Below, one piece after another: positions 30,295 to 31,556 of a DNA stretch of 31,556 nt. Made by a program: the position numbers and the translations under genes. Position 1 is the stretch's first letter, and the number at the start of each line of letters is the position of its first letter. The stretch comes from JAQVEM01 sp964595565 (lineage in GTDB: Bacteria; Actinomycetota; Humimicrobiia; Humimicrobiales; Humimicrobiaceae). The notes under the pieces are model-generated. The model searched no databases. It saw nothing but the letters and a program-made list of their open reading frames with translations, and was not told the DNA's origin. The DNA is taken from contig CAZQQX010000023.1 of assembly GCA_964595565.1 (NCBI GenBank), positions 1 through 31,556 of the forward strand, given 5' to 3'.

Positions 30295-30753
30295 ATGATT
30301 AAAAAAATTATTACAGGGATAATAATCACAGCTTTTCCTGCTCTAGGTGCCGCAGGCTCCATTTATGCCTACCAGAGAGAGCAGCTGGTAGGGGTTCCGG
30401 GCAATGAATCTACACAGCAGGAAGTATTACCGGCAGCAGGTTTCTTCTGGAAAGAATCCGCAGCACAATTTACAGAAAATAACGGCGGCGAAAGTCTTTT
30501 ATGTGCAGAAAATAAATACCAGTACAATAATAAATACCAGAAAAATGAAAACAATGACAACTGTGAACCCCAGAAGAATCATTACCGCCGGGAATATAAT
30601 TACAGCCACGAAAACGAAAACCAGGGTGAGGAAAGCTGCCAGGAATACAACTACAGCTACCAGCACAATCATTCATATCAAAACCTGGATGCTGAAAATA
30701 AGGGGAATACCTCCTACAACCAAAACCGCAGTTCTAACAGAAATAATAAATAA
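30295..30753 (+). CDS. Small exported Asn/Tyr-rich low-complexity protein
   Basis: A 152-residue protein I do not recognise. The start is the ATG at 30295 with GGGAG six bases upstream; a longer frame from 30154 adds 47 unlikely residues. Residues 1-26 form a signal peptide (basic start, hydrophobic core, GAAGSIYA cleavage region). The mature part is hydrophilic and dominated by Asn, Tyr, Glu, Gln, Ser and Lys with recurring YNYS, SYQN and NHSY units and three cysteines. Such composition suggests a disordered or surface-exposed protein. It precedes the DUF5667 gene, which also ends in an Asn-rich tail, so the two may work together. Confidence 0.7.
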   Translation: MIKKIITGIIITAFPALGAAGSIYAYQREQLVGVPGNESTQQEVLPAAGFFWKESAAQFTENNGGESLLCAENKYQYNNKYQKNENNDNCEPQKNHYRREYNYSHENENQGEESCQEYNYSYQHNHSYQNLDAENKGNTSYNQNRSSNRNNK

Positions 30754-30830
30754 AAAATTAAAAAGGAGATGGTATATAATTAATGTTTGCAATGGTCCTG
30801 TAACAAATTTAAAAAAATAGTGATCGCTAA

Positions 30831-31499
30831 ATGGTAAACATTAATTTATACCTGAAGAATTTTAAAAAAAGCGGCGATAATATATGGTTTGAAAAAATTT
30901 ATGGTGCCGCCAGAAGCAGCGCAGAACCACCGGCAGACGAGATTAAAACCAGAACCAGCAGCACTTCTTCCAGCAGAAGATTTTCCCTTTTAAAACCTGC
31001 CATAGTATTTACAGCCGCACTGGTAATGGTAATCTTTTCTTTTACAGGAACCGTTTACGCTTCCCGGGACAGCCTCCCGGGAGAAACCATTTACCCGGTT
31101 AAAAGAACAGCCGAGAATATACAGTTATCTCTATGGCCCGAATCAAAAAAAGGAAATCTTCATTTCAGGTTTATGAACAACAGGATATATGAAGCCGATA
31201 AATTAATGGAATCCGGGGAGACTGCCAGTGCAGAATTAATAGAAGAACTTATGGATGAAATTGATAAAGAATATCAAAAATGCAAAAAATACAATTATTT
31301 TGAAAATAGAAATGAAGAAGAAGCAATTGCCACAATCGAGAGAATAAAAAATAGATATTCCAATAAATACGGGCAACATACCCGGAACACAGAAGAAATC
31401 AATGATAATAATGAAGACAGCAATAGCGGAAATATTAATAATGAAGAAAATATAAGAAAAAATAAAAATAGCCAGAACAACAGAGCCGGTGGAGATTAG
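30831..31499 (+). CDS. DUF5667 membrane protein with Asn-rich tail
   Basis: A 222-residue single-pass membrane protein. The N-terminal 50 residues are polar with a Ser/Thr/Arg-rich stretch, a hydrophobic helix spans about 54-77, and the segment SRDSLPGETIYPVKR (78-92) that follows is the signature of DUF5667, a domain of unknown function frequently encoded beside ECF sigma factors in Actinobacteria and relatives. The region 95-180 is helical and charged, and the last 40 residues are rich in Asn, Glu and Lys. No sigma factor is encoded in this window. The ribosome binding site before the ATG at 30831 is not clear. The 57 bases after it hold nothing recognisable. Confidence 0.82.
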   Translation: MVNINLYLKNFKKSGDNIWFEKIYGAARSSAEPPADEIKTRTSSTSSSRRFSLLKPAIVFTAALVMVIFSFTGTVYASRDSLPGETIYPVKRTAENIQLSLWPESKKGNLHFRFMNNRIYEADKLMESGETASAELIEELMDEIDKEYQKCKKYNYFENRNEEEAIATIERIKNRYSNKYGQHTRNTEEINDNNEDSNSGNINNEENIRKNKNSQNNRAGGD

Positions 31500-31556
31500 A
31501 CATTCCCCTTTAAAGTTGTATATGATATGTTAGAAACATAAAATATAACAATAAAG

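Noticed and set aside
30404..30820. 138-codon plus-strand frame rich in Thr and Lys overlapping the Asn/Tyr-rich gene.
   Set aside because: Its composition is what the Asn-rich gene gives in a shifted frame; it has no ribosome binding site or signal peptide.

Overview
This is an AT-rich stretch of bacterial chromosome with strong AGGAGG-type ribosome binding sites, many short lipoprotein signal peptides and several uncharacterised membrane proteins. The gene set (corrinoid methyl-transfer proteins, a DUF5667 protein, a Gmad2 lipoprotein, MscL with a zinc ribbon) suggests an uncultivated anaerobe of low GC content, perhaps a deep Actinomycetota or Bacillota-like lineage. The assignment to a phylum is a guess. 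There is no rRNA, no tRNA, no CRISPR array and no recognisable transposase or integrase gene in the window.

Layout. Positions 1-2872 hold ordinary cell-envelope genes: a two-helix membrane protein, mscL, a DUF6512 membrane protein and a flavodoxin-domain protein with its own promoter. Positions 2875-13822 are the most distinctive part, a single catabolic module. It has a divergent GntR/LacI-type regulator, then on the minus strand a sugar-binding lipoprotein, an intercistronic hairpin, two sugar ABC permeases, a GH38 alpha-mannosidase, a UroD-superfamily methyltransferase, a corrinoid protein, and the frameshifted, truncated start of a pterin-dependent methyltransferase. The module is bounded by an exact 83-bp direct repeat that duplicates the last 26 codons and stop of the flavodoxin gene (2792-2874 and 13823-13905). 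It therefore looks like an acquired island that entered at the 3' end of that gene.

Positions 13906-24406 hold a membrane-embedded spermidine-synthase-like protein, a membrane-anchored protein-isoaspartate methyltransferase, TrmO, an uncharacterised class I isoprenoid-synthase-like protein, a Ste24-like M48 protease, a lipoprotein, an APC transporter with a C-terminal EIIA-like domain that has lost its phosphoacceptor histidine, and a Gmad2 lipoprotein. Positions 24407-31499 hold a VapBC toxin-antitoxin pair, two divergently oriented ABC-2 export systems with an AbrB-type regulator between them, and a pair of Asn-rich exported or membrane proteins, the second with DUF5667.

How the genes may work together. 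The island combines uptake of an oligosaccharide, alpha-mannoside hydrolysis, and two parts of a three-component corrinoid demethylase. The sequence shows the linkage. That the substrate is an O-methylated mannose-containing glycan, with its methyl group captured as a C1 unit, is my inference and the main idea to test.
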